DNA from: Macrotis lagotis
Lineage: Eukaryota; Chordata; Mammalia; Peramelemorphia; Peramelidae
Assembly (NCBI RefSeq): GCF_037893015.1
Contig: NC_133660.1
Location: forward strand, 160,512,937 to 160,576,936
Direction of reading: 5' to 3'
DNA length: 64,000 nt
Below, piece by piece: positions 1-11,419 of the stretch. The number at the start of each line of letters is the position of its first letter. Position 1 is the stretch's first letter. The notes under the pieces are model-generated. The model was not told the DNA's origin, did not search any database, and saw only the letters and a list, made by a program, of their open reading frames with translations. The translations under genes and the position numbers were made by a program.

Positions 1-439
1 TCATTCTCCCCACCTAGAGAGCACACTTTAGAGGGTGATAAAATATCTTCCCTTTCCATTTCCCTCTTCTATTCAAGTAAGTGGGGAAAAGAAAGTACAT
101 TCACTACAAGGTTGGCACTATGATGAATGGAGCTCTGATAAGTGGAGACACTGAAGAAAAGAGAGAAAAGGATAGTCCTTAAGGACTGAGCAGTGGCAAG
201 AATGTCTCTGGAGTGTTTGCCCTCGTCATACAAAAGGAAAATGACATAGAAAGATGAGCTCCACTTTGCCTGAGGAACTGCTGTATGGACTGACAGTTCT
301 ATGGAGAGGAGAGTGCCAGGAGAAGTAGTCAGAAACTGGAAAGAAAAAGGAATGCTAAAAAGCCACAGTCTTTCTTCCCACCACCTCCAGTTCCACCAGT
401 AATTAATAGCAGACCAACCCAGGACTTCTTTAAGGAGGA

Positions 440-764
440 ACTCTCATATTCAATCAATCAGTCAACAAGCATTTGTTGTTGGCACCCTGTTAAGTGTGGA
501 GAGTACAAAGAAAGACACAAACAAGGAGTTTACATACTAATGAAAGAGACAAAATCTAAATAAAAATAATATATACATGATACATACAGAATGGAAGAAA
601 AGTAATCTTAGAGGAAAGGCAATAGTGACTTGGGGGAGTCTTAAGGGAACATTTCCTGAAGTAGAATGTGTTCAAACCAAGAAGCCCAAGGTTGTCAAGA
701 GGCAGAGGTGAAGAGGGAAGATACATTGAAGTTTAAGTAAAGATAGGAAGTTAACTACATCTTT
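440..764 (-). mobile_element. L2-type 3' end
   Basis: ATCAGTCAACAAGCATTTGT, GGCACCCTGTTAAGTGTGGA, GTTTACATACTAATGAAAG and AGGGAACATTTCCTGAAGTA give the minus-strand L2 tail order. Confidence 0.65.
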
Positions 765-1760
765 AGAACTACTGTCGGCTTACTCAAAGATTTCTGTTCT
801 ATTTCCCACCTTATTTTAATAAAATTTTCTTCAATAATATTATTATATTCTTACAAGTGAGGTGGGATCTGCCTCAATACTAGATAATATCATCCATATA
901 TTTTCTCAGGTCTATTGGGTAGGGCCTACAAGTTGAAAGTATACAAGTTTGAGAAAAAAATTTCCCAAATTATACCCAGTCTCATGTAGTGAACCTCTTC
1001 AACCAATACTTTCCAAATTTGTTAGGTGGGAAGGATTGCTAATGTGCTGGAAGACAGATTCAGAATCCAAAATGAACTCAACAAGTAGTATCTAATAAGG
1101 TAATAGTTAATCAAAATAAATGCATAATAAAATATACAAAATATATAAACTGCAGTATGTCTAAAGGAGGACAATATTTAGGAAACCCGATTAAACAACA
1201 ATTCCTGAGGAAAATATCTTTCAAGTTTTAGTAAACTATCAGCCCCCTATCGTCTAACAGAGTGACATGACAGCTCCCAAAATGAAAGAGCTTAGGTTGC
1301 ATTCAGAGAAACATGATGTCCAAGTGAAGGAAGGACCTACTGACAAATACATGAGACCCAGCCAGTTTTGTGCCATGGTTAAGATGTATAGGGAGACACA
1401 ATTATACCATTCAAGGAAAGGCATTAGATCAAGTACAATAGAAACAGAATCTCTCTCCTATTTTACATGTGCCAAATTGTTTTCTAAAAAGAAATTTTAA
1501 AAATGGCAGAATCAAAGAAACCTTAAAATGCTTGTATAAACCAATGCAGAATAAAATAAGGAGAACCAAGAGAATGACATATACAATAAAAACAACTCCA
1601 TAAAGAAAAGCAGCTGATTAATGCAATTAAGAACCAGATTTCAGGACACCAATAATAGTGCATGCTCCCCATATCCTGACAAAAAATGATGGACTGAAGA
1701 TATTGTTAACTATTCCCACACAACATACTTTTACATGTTGATAGATACTTTGCACCTAGA
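765..1760. other. Unassigned intergenic DNA
   Basis: AT-rich with no repeat or gene I recognise. The open frame at 1267-1500 has no family-like motif and no context; I do not call it. Confidence 0.6.
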
Positions 1761-1985
1761 GTTGTTGTTGAGTCATTTCAGTCTGATGTTTCATGATCCC
1801 ATTTGCGATTTTCAATGGTCCTAAAGTGATTTGCCATTTCCTTCTCCAGCTCATTTTATAGATGAGGAAACTAAGGCAAACAGGGTTAAATTTCTCGCCC
1901 AACTAATAAGTGACTAAGACTAGATTTGAACTCAAGTCTTCCTGACTCTAGGTCTGATCCTCTATCCATTGTGCTACCTAACTGC
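1761..1985 (-). mobile_element. MAR1-type CORE-SINE
   Basis: A minus-strand long SINE: GTTGTTGTTGAGTCATTTCA start, CCATTTCCTTCTCCAGCTCA, GATGAGGAAACTAAGGCAAA, then a SINE head ending CTACCTAACTGCC. Diverged but complete in order. Confidence 0.85.
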
Positions 1986-2429
1986 CAAAGAGTAGCAGCT
2001 TCCAGTTCCACCAACAGTAAAGGAAAGGTCATTTCAGTACAAGGGAATAATAGAGTAATCTGTATCCATGAATAATACCCCTCCTCTCACTGCTCCCTCC
2101 CCAAATACCTAGTAGAAAACTAATGATATCCAGCCAAGCTCTCCAGGATATATGGAAAGAAGCGATCAGATAAGTCATTCCAATAATGCCCATGTAAAAT
2201 TTCATCATGGTGCTTACCATGCAGCTTCTTTAGATAATTCTTCCATGAATTACATACTTCTAGATCAAGCAGATGAAATTCATTGGAAATATAAACATTT
2301 GTCTTTGTTATACTAGTGAAGGGGATTCTAGAATAGGAATAATTATTTTTTAAAACAACTGATATCTATAAAATTAGGTTTTACATGAGAACCTGATAAA
2401 AAAGCATTCTAGGCAGTTGTGCCTATTAT

Positions 2430-2560
2430 CCTTACCTTATAGGAGAGAAAATGGAAGCTGAGAGAGATTAAATGATTTTTCTTAAGTAGAACAATCAATA
2501 AGAGTCTGAGGTAGAATTCAAACTCATGTCTAGCCCTGGCTCCATTAAGCTTCTATCTAG
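2430..2560 (-). mobile_element. MIR-type SINE
   Basis: AGCTGAGAGAGATTAAATGA, GTCTGAGGTAGAATTCAAAC and CTAGCCCTGGCTCCATTAAG show the minus-strand MIR order. Confidence 0.6.
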
Positions 2561-3874
2561 CCAATTAGGCTGGCTTAATTCTCTTTTACAACAGCCAGAA
2601 GATAAGGTTTCCCCAAAGAGTAAGCAAACATAACTCTCCTCTACCATTAAGAAAATCCCTTGTGTTAACCATTCACCATAAAATGTCTAAGAGTAATGGT
2701 GCAGTTCCTGCTAGTGACTTTGCAGCTGGGCACAAGGTGGTTAGACATTTTATCAAGAATTATTTCATTTAGTTGTTAGTATGCTAATATGCAGTTATAA
2801 TGGGTATTCCTATTATGACTGTGTTAAAAGGTCCTGTGGTTATGTCTATATCTATTCCTGTGTTTATTTAGCCCCCAGTGTTAGAATGAGTAATAAACCA
2901 CATTATACTAGTGACGGATTGCTCGTTAAAAACTTGGCCCTATAGTTAGCTACCTGCCCTTGAATTCACAATACAACAAGAGGATTCCCAGGGAGATTCT
3001 CATCCAAAAGGGAATTGAGAAAATGTTAAATTGGAGGTCAAGCAGCAGCATAATCAGATCTGAGAAAAATTCTTATGAAAAATCTTTTCTAAAGTGTAGA
3101 CCCATTTCTAGCTGGGATCCTCCACAGGATTCAATTTCTCCACTAAGATTGGAGATAGGTAAAAGGAAGGAGTCAGGGAGCAAGAAACAAGTACTTATTC
3201 CCATACTTGCTGGTGATACAGAAATGGCAATTTCATGTATAGGTAATGCTTTATTTAACAAAAGAAATCCAAATAGCCTTCAAGAATTCTAGAGTGTGAT
3301 TTATTGTATCCCCAAGAAGAAGGAAGCATATCTATATAGATAAACTAAATCCTAGAGGAGATAGGAGAATCCCAGTAGTTAAAATATCATCACATGAGTC
3401 GATGTCAGAATTGGGAATCTGATAAGCAATATTAGACTTTAAGGAAGGTATCATATTGTAGTAACAAATTTAATGTACAGCTAGACCAAATGTTCTTATT
3501 TATACTATTCCCTGGAAAAATGTCAATAACAACATTCCTTGAAATAAATCGTGAAGGAAAAAGTTAATTGCCAGTGTTCCCCTTAGTCTTTCTTGTATAT
3601 TCTCCCTCTACTCCCAAATGACTTTCCTGTCTTTCTACCCCAACCATCCAGTGCCTTATGCTGCCTTTTGTAATCTGTTTCCTCTTCTGCAAAATGAACT
3701 ACCTCTAAGGTCACTTCCAACTTTATATCCTGTACACTTTGAAGGGAAAAACACTTTGATAAATTCATTCAAAGCCTGGTTTAAATATACTGTCAAAGCC
3801 CAAACTGATTTGGAAACAGTCTCAAATGTGAACCTGATTTAAGGTTATACTGCATTAGGGAGAATATAGACACT
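2561..3874. other. Unassigned intergenic DNA
   Basis: No recognised element. An open frame of 110 codons at 2960-3292 has no signal, domain or splice context and is probably chance. Confidence 0.55.
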
Positions 3875-3886
3875 GAAACACATACA

Positions 3887-4052
3887 AGGGGCAGTTAGGT
3901 GGCACAGTGGATAGAGCACCAGCCTTGGAGTCAGGAGTACCTGGTTTCAAATGCTGTCTCAGACACTTAATAATTACCTAGCTGTGTGGCCTTGGGCAAG
4001 CCACTTAACCCCGTTTGCCTTGCAAAAAAAAAAAAAAAAACATAAAAACAAA
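3887..4052 (+). mobile_element. Young marsupial tRNA-type SINE (WSINE1-like) with TSD
   Basis: A full-length SINE with the GGGGCAGTTAGGTGGCACAG head, the ATAATTACCTAGCTGTGTGG middle, a CTTAACCCC tail and a long A run. Direct repeats GAAACACATACA at 3875-3886 and 4053-4064 mark the insertion. Confidence 0.93.
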
Positions 4053-4384
4053 GAAACACATACAGCAGGAGAAAAAAACGACTACATAGGGCCCACTATG
4101 AAGTGCTTTCCCATCCCTTTCCAGATTAAATAATAAGAAATTACATTTATATGCCCTTCCCCTCCACATGTCCTGCTCCCTCTTCACAGTACTTCTTGAC
4201 CCCCTTGGGGACGACTCCTCCTTGATGTCATTCCAAGACTGATGGAACTTCCCTCTCATGAGAAGACCCAGGCCCACTGGGGTGCTCTACTTTGGCTCGT
4301 ATGTCAGGTCTGTGCCACCAATATAACATTATTATGGGTTCCACCTTCACACTGACTGACTGCCCTCTACCTTTTTCTAGCTCT

Positions 4385-4520
4385 CCTTTAGGAATTTTTC
4401 ATCTTCCCCAATAGACTATAAACTACATGAAATTAATGACTACCTTGTTTTTATTTGTTTTGTATTCCCAACAATTAAGCCTGTGCCTGATACATTATTA
4501 TGTTTAATAAGTGTTTAACA
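4385..4520 (+). mobile_element. L2-type 3' end
   Basis: AGACTATAAACTACATGAAA, TTTGTATTCCCAACAATTAA, GCCTGTGCCTGATACATTAT, TTTAATAAGTGTTTAACA. Confidence 0.65.
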
Positions 4521-4582
4521 ATCTATCATCTATCTTCATCTTTAGCTATCTAGTTCTCTACCTTATTCACCTATTTCTATCC

Positions 4583-4800
4583 ATCACTTTTAAGTTTACA
4601 AAGTACTTTACATATATTTTTAGAAGACCTTCACAAAAACCCTGGGGAGGTGAGAGGTAGGCATTATTATTATCCCCATTTTACTGATGAGGAAACTGGG
4701 GTTAAGAAAGGAATCACACAGATACTAAGTATCTGAAAGGCAAGATTTAAACTTAGGTCTTCATGACTTCAAAGAGGGCATTCTAACAACTTTGCCACAG
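4583..4800 (-). mobile_element. MIR3_Mars-type SINE
   Basis: TACAAAGTACTTTACATATA, TTATCCCCATTTTACTGATG, AGGAAACTGGGGTTAAG and GGCAAGATTTAAACTTAGGT are the marsupial MIR3-like landmarks. Confidence 0.75.
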
Positions 4801-4958
4801 AGCTATATCAAACCAAAACAAATCCTTTAGCAAGTCTCAGAAAAACAGAAGCCCTCTATCTTGGAATTAGACTTTAGTTGCATTGAAGATATACCATGAA
4901 GTCAGAGTAATTATTGTTGCTTGGTTGACTACCAACTGTCTTTTTCTACTTGGTTCTT

Positions 4959-5103
4959 TTTTTTTTTGCAAGGCAAATGGGGTTAAGTGGCTTGCCCAAG
5001 GCCACACAGTTAGGCAATTATTAAGTGTCTGAGACAAGATTTGAACCCAGGTACTCCTGACTGCAGGGCCAGTGCTTTATCCACTACACCACCTAGCTGC
5101 CCC
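4959..5103 (-). mobile_element. Young marsupial SINE (WSINE1-like) with TSD
   Basis: The minus-strand copy begins with a poly-T (its A tail) and ends with CACCTAGCTGCCCC. The flanking duplications at 4944-4958 and 5104-5118 agree at 14 of 15 positions. Confidence 0.92.
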
Positions 5104-5277
5104 TTCTGCTTGGTTCTTAACCACATTATCAAGGGATCTGGGTTGTGATAGGAATTCATCTTTGGGTGGGAGACTGAAATGATCAAGCTCATTTCTCCCT
5201 AGTCTAAACTCAGAAAGCTATTGGTTTTGATTCACCTCAGACCTCATCTACATAGTACCTAGAAGGTAGAAAGTCTC

Positions 5278-5515
5278 TTAATCCATAACCCAGACAATCC
5301 AGAGTCCCTCTTCTCAAAATTATGAAGCCAGAATAGTCTCCTGATCCAGAGGGTCTCTTGTCTGCTACTTCCTAATCCTACAGGGTTGATTTTATCTCAT
5401 CCTTTTAAGTGCCTTTCAAAATCTGAGGTTCCATAAAGGTACAATGGAGGCATAACAAGACTTGATATGTTCATATGTTTAATTCTACTCATCCAGTGGG
5501 GATCCCAAAGATTAA
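5278..5515. repeat. Unnamed interspersed repeat, copy A
   Basis: Aligns by eye with 8850-9075 over its whole length, for example AAGTGCCTTTCAAAAT, GTTTAATTCTACT and the CTCAAAA.TAT.GAGTCAG-like start. A third, shorter match (GCTCATTTCT...GTTTTGATTCA) lies upstream of copy A and again at about 5985-6060. Possibly an LTR; family not recognised. Confidence 0.6.
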
Positions 5516-5640
5516 TTGATCTAATTTAATAAGCATTTGTTAATCACCTACAAGGAGCAAAGCATTGGTCTAGGAGCAGGTAATTCAAAGACAAATTCTT
5601 CTAAATTCTTACATTCTGGAGAGGTATGATGTCTATAGAG
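5516..5640 (-). mobile_element. L2-type 3' end
   Basis: AATAAGCATTTGTTAATCAC, CTACAAGGAGCAAAGCATTG and TCTTACATTCTGGAGAG read as a minus-strand L2 tail. Confidence 0.65.
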
Positions 5641-5664
5641 CTGGCCTCAACTCCAGATAGATAG

Positions 5665-5850
5665 AGACTCACATCCCACTTCTGACATTTACTGTCTATG
5701 ATCCTGAACAAGTCCCATTGCTCAAGGCAATTTTCTAAGACTATATAGAGGTCACAGAGAAAATGCTGAACTGCATTAGAAGGGAAACATTACCTCACAC
5801 AAAAGTTCCCTACACCTTGTGAGGTTACAGGTCCATTCCCAAACCGCTAT
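5665..5850 (+). mobile_element. THER/MIR-like SINE with TTCCCTATACC-type tail
   Basis: CTATGATCCTGAACAAGTCC, GGCAATTTTCTAAGACTATA, GAACTGCATTAGAAGGGA and GTTCCCTACACCTTG. Three other members lie at 32845, 43010 and 53265. Confidence 0.65.
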
Positions 5851-5851
5851 T

Positions 5852-7777
5852 ACATTCTAGTTAGCATATATTCAAATATTTGTTGAAAACATCTGTTATG
5901 TGTAGGGAAATGTGCTAAGTAGGAACTCAGTGACTCAAAAATTCTTTTCAGGTTTTCTTAATGAGCCTACCTCGGAAGTTTACCTGGGAAGATGAAACAT
6001 ACAAAACCAAGCTCATTTCTTCTTGGCTCACTCCTAGAAACTCTAGTTTTGATTCATTTGTGGACCAAAAGTAATCTGGGTTGAGACCAAATACTTTTTT
6101 TCTTAAACTTTATTCTCTCATTAGCATTTAACATATCTGATACTTTACAAATATTTGGTGATTAATACTCAAAAAGATAACTAGGTACTAAATATTAAAC
6201 AATTAATAATCAAAGCCAAATAAGTATTCCAGATAATTATAAAAGCAACCTACATAGTGTTTTTACAGTACTCAGTTTGAAGTCCAAAAACATGGATTCA
6301 AATGTAGCCTCTTATATAAGCCATATGACTCCAAGTAAATTACTTAACTTCTACTGTCCCAGGCAGTTCCCTAGGATTTATCCAGTAAATCAAAGATAAT
6401 GTAATAAGACTGATATTCTCTATGGTTTCCCTGGCAGCCTCATTCCCCCACCCACAACATGGGGAGGTTCTAACTCCTTCTCTTCCCACCTTTGATAGAG
6501 ATTTACTTTCCCTAAAAAGAGACATACTCATCTCCAGGACCTGATTACACCCATTAAAATATCTAAATAAATAATAAACAATTAAAAATATAAAAAGTTT
6601 TTTAAAATCTCAGCCACAAGCAGTTGGGGACTGTAAACTTGATGAATCTCCAAAGATTTTATGAGCAACTATATCCTGCTCTGGTGTCCAAATGTTTCAT
6701 ATGAACATGGAGGACATCCAGAGAATCTAAGAGTCACTGCATCTTTATTGCATTATCTTTTCCATGTTAGGGCAAAATAAACCCACTTTTGTTAAATATT
6801 GAATGATTTTTAAGTGCCTCATTTCATCCTAACATTGAACCTGAACTGACAATGTTCTCATTAGAATTGCATAATCTAACAGATAGGTTGTGATCTCTGT
6901 TGGGGCAGGAAGGGCATATACCAGAATTTTTCTATGCTGCCAAAAATCATAGATCCTTGGCTTATCCAGATATCCCAGTCACTAAATATTATAGGACTTC
7001 AGAGAAAGAAGAAACCACTTTAAAAACTCAGATGATCAGGGAAGGTTTCACTCAAGAAATGGAATTTGAGTTGAGCCTAACAGATTGGTAAACTGAGAAG
7101 AAAGCATTCAGATGGGGAGAGAAGGGGTAAGAGTGGGATAGTAGAAGCAGAATGAATAGGGAAATGGCATTCTCTTTTGTTAGGATAATGGAAGGGTGTG
7201 ATATGATCCCCCCAAGAGGAGGAAGCTGGAGAGCCTTCTTTCCAAAGGCATAATGATGTGTAAAAGAAGATCCCTTTGTCATTTTGGAGCCTACACAAAT
7301 ACTTTGTAGTTGATTTCCATTCAACTACTTACTATATGTTAAAGAGTTAAACCATTGATTGGCTGCATAGTTGAACCTGGGGTGTATTCAAAAGTGATTC
7401 ATCAATCAAGATCCTTCTTTACTCACTCAGTCTTTTCTGCCTAAGTGAGAAAGAGACAGAATATGAGGAAAGAAGACCCAGGCCCATCTCATTTGAGGCA
7501 AACACAGGATTCTTGAGTAATAGCTTCTATTCTTTACCATTTTGTGCTTTTTCTTTCCTGTTTAGGAGATTGAAAAAATTCCTCACCTTATGAGCTTTAT
7601 AAGTCAGGGCAGAGAACTACCAGAGTCTTGGATCTGGAGTTTTTTAAAGGATTTGCTAGAAGTAAAATAGTGAGGAACAAAAATCTAAATGACTTCCTTG
7701 ACTTAGCCCAACAGTAGCAGAGATGCACTCATCCATCCATTGGCCATAACACCTTTATTTGTTCAAATGTCCTGTAG
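5852..7777. other. Unassigned intergenic DNA
   Basis: Mostly unique-looking. It contains a short match to unnamed repeat copy A near 5985-6060. No gene seen. Confidence 0.55.
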
Positions 7778-7794
7778 AAAGTGCATTAAGTCTT

Positions 7795-7979
7795 TTTGTT
7801 TTGTTTTTTAGCTTTTTGCAAGGCAAATGTGGTTAAGTGGCTTGCCCAAGGCCACACAGCTAGGTAATTATTAAGTGTCTGAGACTGGATTTGAACCCAG
7901 GTACTCCTGACTCCAAGGCCGGTGCTTTATCCACTACGCCATGCTGGTGCTTTATCCACTATGCCATCTAGCCGCCCCT
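7795..7979 (-). mobile_element. Young SINE with a 25-bp internal tandem duplication
   Basis: A full minus-strand copy flanked by a perfect 17-bp duplication (7778-7794 and 7980-7996). A 25-bp segment of the head region is present twice, at 7921-7945 and 7946-7970, with few mismatches, so the element is longer than its relatives. Confidence 0.93.
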
Positions 7980-8244
7980 AAAGTGCATTAAGTCTTAAAC
8001 CACTCTTCCCAGGATACAAGTTGTTATGGGGGAGCATGTGGTCCCCTAGCTGGGGAGGGAGAAAATATTACTACTTCTGTTCTTGCTACATCTATGAAGT
8101 AAGTATCCATTGTCAAAGTCTATTTATGTTCATTCTTTAAATGTAACTAGGTGATAATCACTGATAGTTAACACTGAGGAAACATAATGGAATCTAGAGT
8201 TGAAAACATGAGAGAGAGAAGAAATGCACTGTCAGGGGTACTCC

Positions 8245-8560
8245 TAATGTTTGTCCTTCATTTCCAAGAAGACCATGACATCAGGGAAATGATACCATGA
8301 CAAGTACATGAATTAGATTTTGAGTGAGGAGATGCTGTGCTAAGTCACCAGTCTCCCTTTCTCCTCCAGAGCCATCTGAATCCAATGGCCAGATATGAAT
8401 CAGGTCAACTAGAGATGGCTGTAGATGTGAGGCAATCAGGGTTAAGTGATTGCCCAAGGTCACACAGTTAGTAAGAGTCAAATGTCTGAGGTTCAATTTG
8501 AACTCCCATCCACCTGATTCCAAAGCCAATGCTCTGTCCATTCCAGCACCTAGCTACCCC
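8245..8560 (-). mobile_element. Long composite marsupial SINE, about 315 bp
   Basis: The right part (8430-8560) is the usual SINE head read on the minus strand. The left part carries a distinct 3' domain beginning TTTGTCCTTCATTTCCAAG and AAGACCATGACATCAGGGA, known to me from marsupial genomes but unnamed here. The same 3' end recurs on the + strand at about 46535-46612. Confidence 0.75.
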
Positions 8561-8849
8561 TGATGGGAAATGTAGCCAGTCTTACTCTGGGAGAATGAGT
8601 CCAGATTGCCATTACATTAATTTGCCTCCTCCCATTAAATTGAATGAAGCGAAAGGGACAGATTTCAAATCTCAGGTTCACTGAAGCTGGGACTTAGACA
8701 ATAGCTGAATGATACCCAACTACTCAGTACACATTGAAAAGGTAATTTAAAATTTCAATCTAACTTCAAACAGACCTGGAAAATAATCCCTGGAAGTTGG
8801 AAGAAACTACTGTGGAACACATATAATCCTTTCTGCTATCTTCTAATAC

Positions 8850-9075
8850 CATAATTCAGACAAACCAGAGACCTTCTCCTCAAAACTATAGAGTCAGCAT
8901 AGTTAGCCCCTGATCCAGAGAATTTGGGGAGAGCTCTTTTCCAACCCTTTAGGTTGACCTGATCTCACCCCCTTAAATGCCTTTCAAAATATATTCTCAA
9001 GGTCATGAAGGTATAGTGAATAAATAGGCCTTAATATGTTTTATGTGTTTAATTCTACTAGCCCATTGGGAATCA
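8850..9075. repeat. Unnamed interspersed repeat, copy B
   Basis: Same orientation as copy A, roughly three-quarters identical by eye. It shares CCTGATCCAGAG, ATGCCTTTCAAAAT, TTAATATGTT and GTTTAATTCTACT. Confidence 0.6.
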
Positions 9076-9889
9076 AAAAGCATCTTATCATGAGGAAAAG
9101 CCTTATGTCAAAGGAATGAAACTGAAATATAGTACTTTATGGATCATTTAGGAGAGGAAGATATTGGGAGTAGGAGAAGGCCAGCTCCTTTGCCTCTGAA
9201 ATCACATTAGGTAGGCAATCACCAACTCTGCCCACTCATAAGGCTGACTCTGAGAGGACTCTTATCAAAAAGATGTAGTGAGAATTTGACTACATAGAGA
9301 AAGGCAATAAAGTTGGTCCTATGATAACAGATATGAGCTGCAAAAAGCAGCCTTTTTAAAAATCCAAAATCTATAGCCTAGCAACATTTATTAAGATGAG
9401 ATTTAACCAAAGACTATAAAATCTTAAATGGCAGATAATAAGGTCAAGCCAAGTTACTATTTTCAGCTCAGAACAGATGATGAGACAAGGAGACATAAAT
9501 GGAAATTAAAAGAAAAAAGGATTCAGAGCAGATCAGGAGGTTACCAAAAATAATCAATGGCTGAAATGACTTTCGAGACTCATTCACTGTGCTGAAAATA
9601 TTGGGTCATTGAAAAAGTAATGAGATGATATTCTTGGGAAATGGAATAGTTAAAATGAATGATCCTAGATGGACCTGAGGACTTTAATCATACTGAAAAG
9701 AAACACTTCTTGGGAATGCTCTCCTCCAAATTGAGATGAAATTTCATCCCAGTGAGAATGACTAGGTACAGGATTTTTTCCTGATGTTTCCAGGAGACTT
9801 AAGGCTCCCTCAGAGTAATAAAGCAGTTAATTTCAAAGGAGCTGTTATCAGTGGGATCACTTCTTTGGTCTTTACCTGAACAAGACTAG

Positions 9890-10185
9890 ACAAAGCATTA
9901 ACAGAATGTTAAGTATAGAAGATCATTTAGTTCAGCTTCCTCACAAAGATAAAAATCATATATATAATATTTCTGTCAGATAGTCATCCATCCTGAGCTT
10001 GAACATTTCCAGGTTCAAGGAGCTAGTTTGTGAGTTCTCATTCCATTTATGAACTCCTCTAATAACTAAAAAGTTCATTCTTGCATTGAGTCAGAAACCT
10101 GTTACCCTGCAATTTCTAACTATTAACCTTTTCTCTGGAACAATACAGTGTCTATTTCATCTATAAATTAAATTATATTTTTTGA
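9890..10185 (-). mobile_element. CR1/L3-type LINE 3' end
   Basis: The minus-strand reading has CACAAACTAGCTCC, AATGTTCAAGCTCAGGATGG, ATGACTATCTG and GAACTAAATGATCTTCTAT, which is the usual CR1/L3 tail order. Confidence 0.68.
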
Positions 10186-10439
10186 TCATGAACTTAATCA
10201 TCAACAAAGATTTCAAAAAGTCAAAGAACAAGAAAGGCTTGCATAAGAAATTGTGAAACTATGTTATATGGAGTCTGCTTGCTTTTAAAGAAATATATTT
10301 TAAAAAATATATTTTCTGCATAATTTTAGGATGTAGTACCAAAACTGCTCTATTTCTGCATCATTGCCCTTCCCTCTTACCTTCTCTAGAGGCACAATAT
10401 AGTCAAGTTTAAAAAGAAGACTATGTATTTGTGTTTAAG

Positions 10440-10590
10440 GGTTTGGGGTATTTTTGGAGGCAATCGGAGTGAAGTGACTTGCCCAGAGTCACACAACTAC
10501 TAAGTGTCTGAGTCCAGATTTGAATTCATGAGAATGAATCTTCTGGATTTCAAGCACAAAACTCTATGCAATATGGCACCTCCCAATTAA
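10440..10590 (-). mobile_element. Diverged minus-strand SINE
   Basis: Shows GAGGCAATCGGAGTGAAGTG, GACTTGCCCAGAGTCACACA and TAAGTGTCTGAGTCCAGATT, ending GGCACCTCCC. Old copy with scattered changes. Confidence 0.8.
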
Positions 10591-10614
10591 GTTTGAACTT
10601 AACCTTCCTAGCCC

Positions 10615-10860
10615 ACTTCTTTCATCTGCAAAATGACATAATAATAATTGTACGACCTATCTAAATTATTGGGTATGTTCTTGCAATGGCATAGGGAACC
10701 TCCAAGTGAAGAAACTCCATCTACCAATGCAGGTTGACACTGAGAGTTCAGATTTCTTGGCCAAAGTGACACAGTTAATATGTGTCAAAGGCAGGGCTCA
10801 AACCAAGGTCTTACTATGAAAGCTTTCAATCCATTATATCATTCTGACTCTCAGCATATG
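10615..10860 (-). mobile_element. MIR-type SINE, decayed
   Basis: Left landmark TCATCTGCAAAATGACATAA; later CCAAAGTGACACAGTTAATA and GGCAGGGCTCAAACCAAGGT. Probably two overlapping old copies. Confidence 0.5.
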
Positions 10861-11269
10861 GTTACAATACAATAGATGCCTCAATTGTTGTAAGGATTTA
10901 TAAATATAATTATTATCATATTAAATATTCCTAGTTCTTTTCATCACAGAGTATAAGTCCATGATTTCTAACCCTTTTACCACCTTTCCTTCTCTAAGAT
11001 ATTTCTAGTTTGTCATCCTCTTTATTTAAAACATACATTTGGGAATTAAGACCCAGTCTGGTGATGTTTCTTTTCCCTCCAGGCTATGCCACCCTCAACT
11101 GCCCTTTCCTCAGAGTCTAGTAACTTTTTACTGTGCCATCTATCTCTACTCTGCTTCCCTCCATCCTCCCATTAGTGAGTTCCTTGGGACCTGTATTTTA
11201 TGGACAAGCAAAAGCCAACTGAGCTTCATTCCACTCCAAATTGTTCTTCTACCGTGTCCCCATTTCAGT

Positions 11270-11419
11270 TAACTTCCCCCCCAAATTCTATCTCCTGTTG
11301 TCCAGTTCCCTTTTAAGTATTGTCTTCCCAATTAGAACTGTTTCCTTGAGAACAGTGACAGTATTTCTTTTTGTGCTTAGCATATAACCTAGTTGATATT
11401 TAATAAATGCTTGTAACTT
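11270..11419 (+). mobile_element. L2-type 3' end, target of the L1 insertion
   Basis: AGAACTGTTTCCTTGAGAAC, AGTGACAGTATTTCTTTTTG and TAATAAATGCTTG are L2 tail landmarks; the L1 at 11420 duplicated the last bases. Confidence 0.7.

Noticed and set aside
2960..3292. 110-codon open frame as a small gene
   Set aside because: No motif, no splice or promoter context; length is within chance for 64 kb of AT-rich DNA.
3887..5103. Functional tRNA genes in the SINE heads
   Set aside because: Only the tRNA-derived A/B-box regions of SINEs; no intact cloverleaf.
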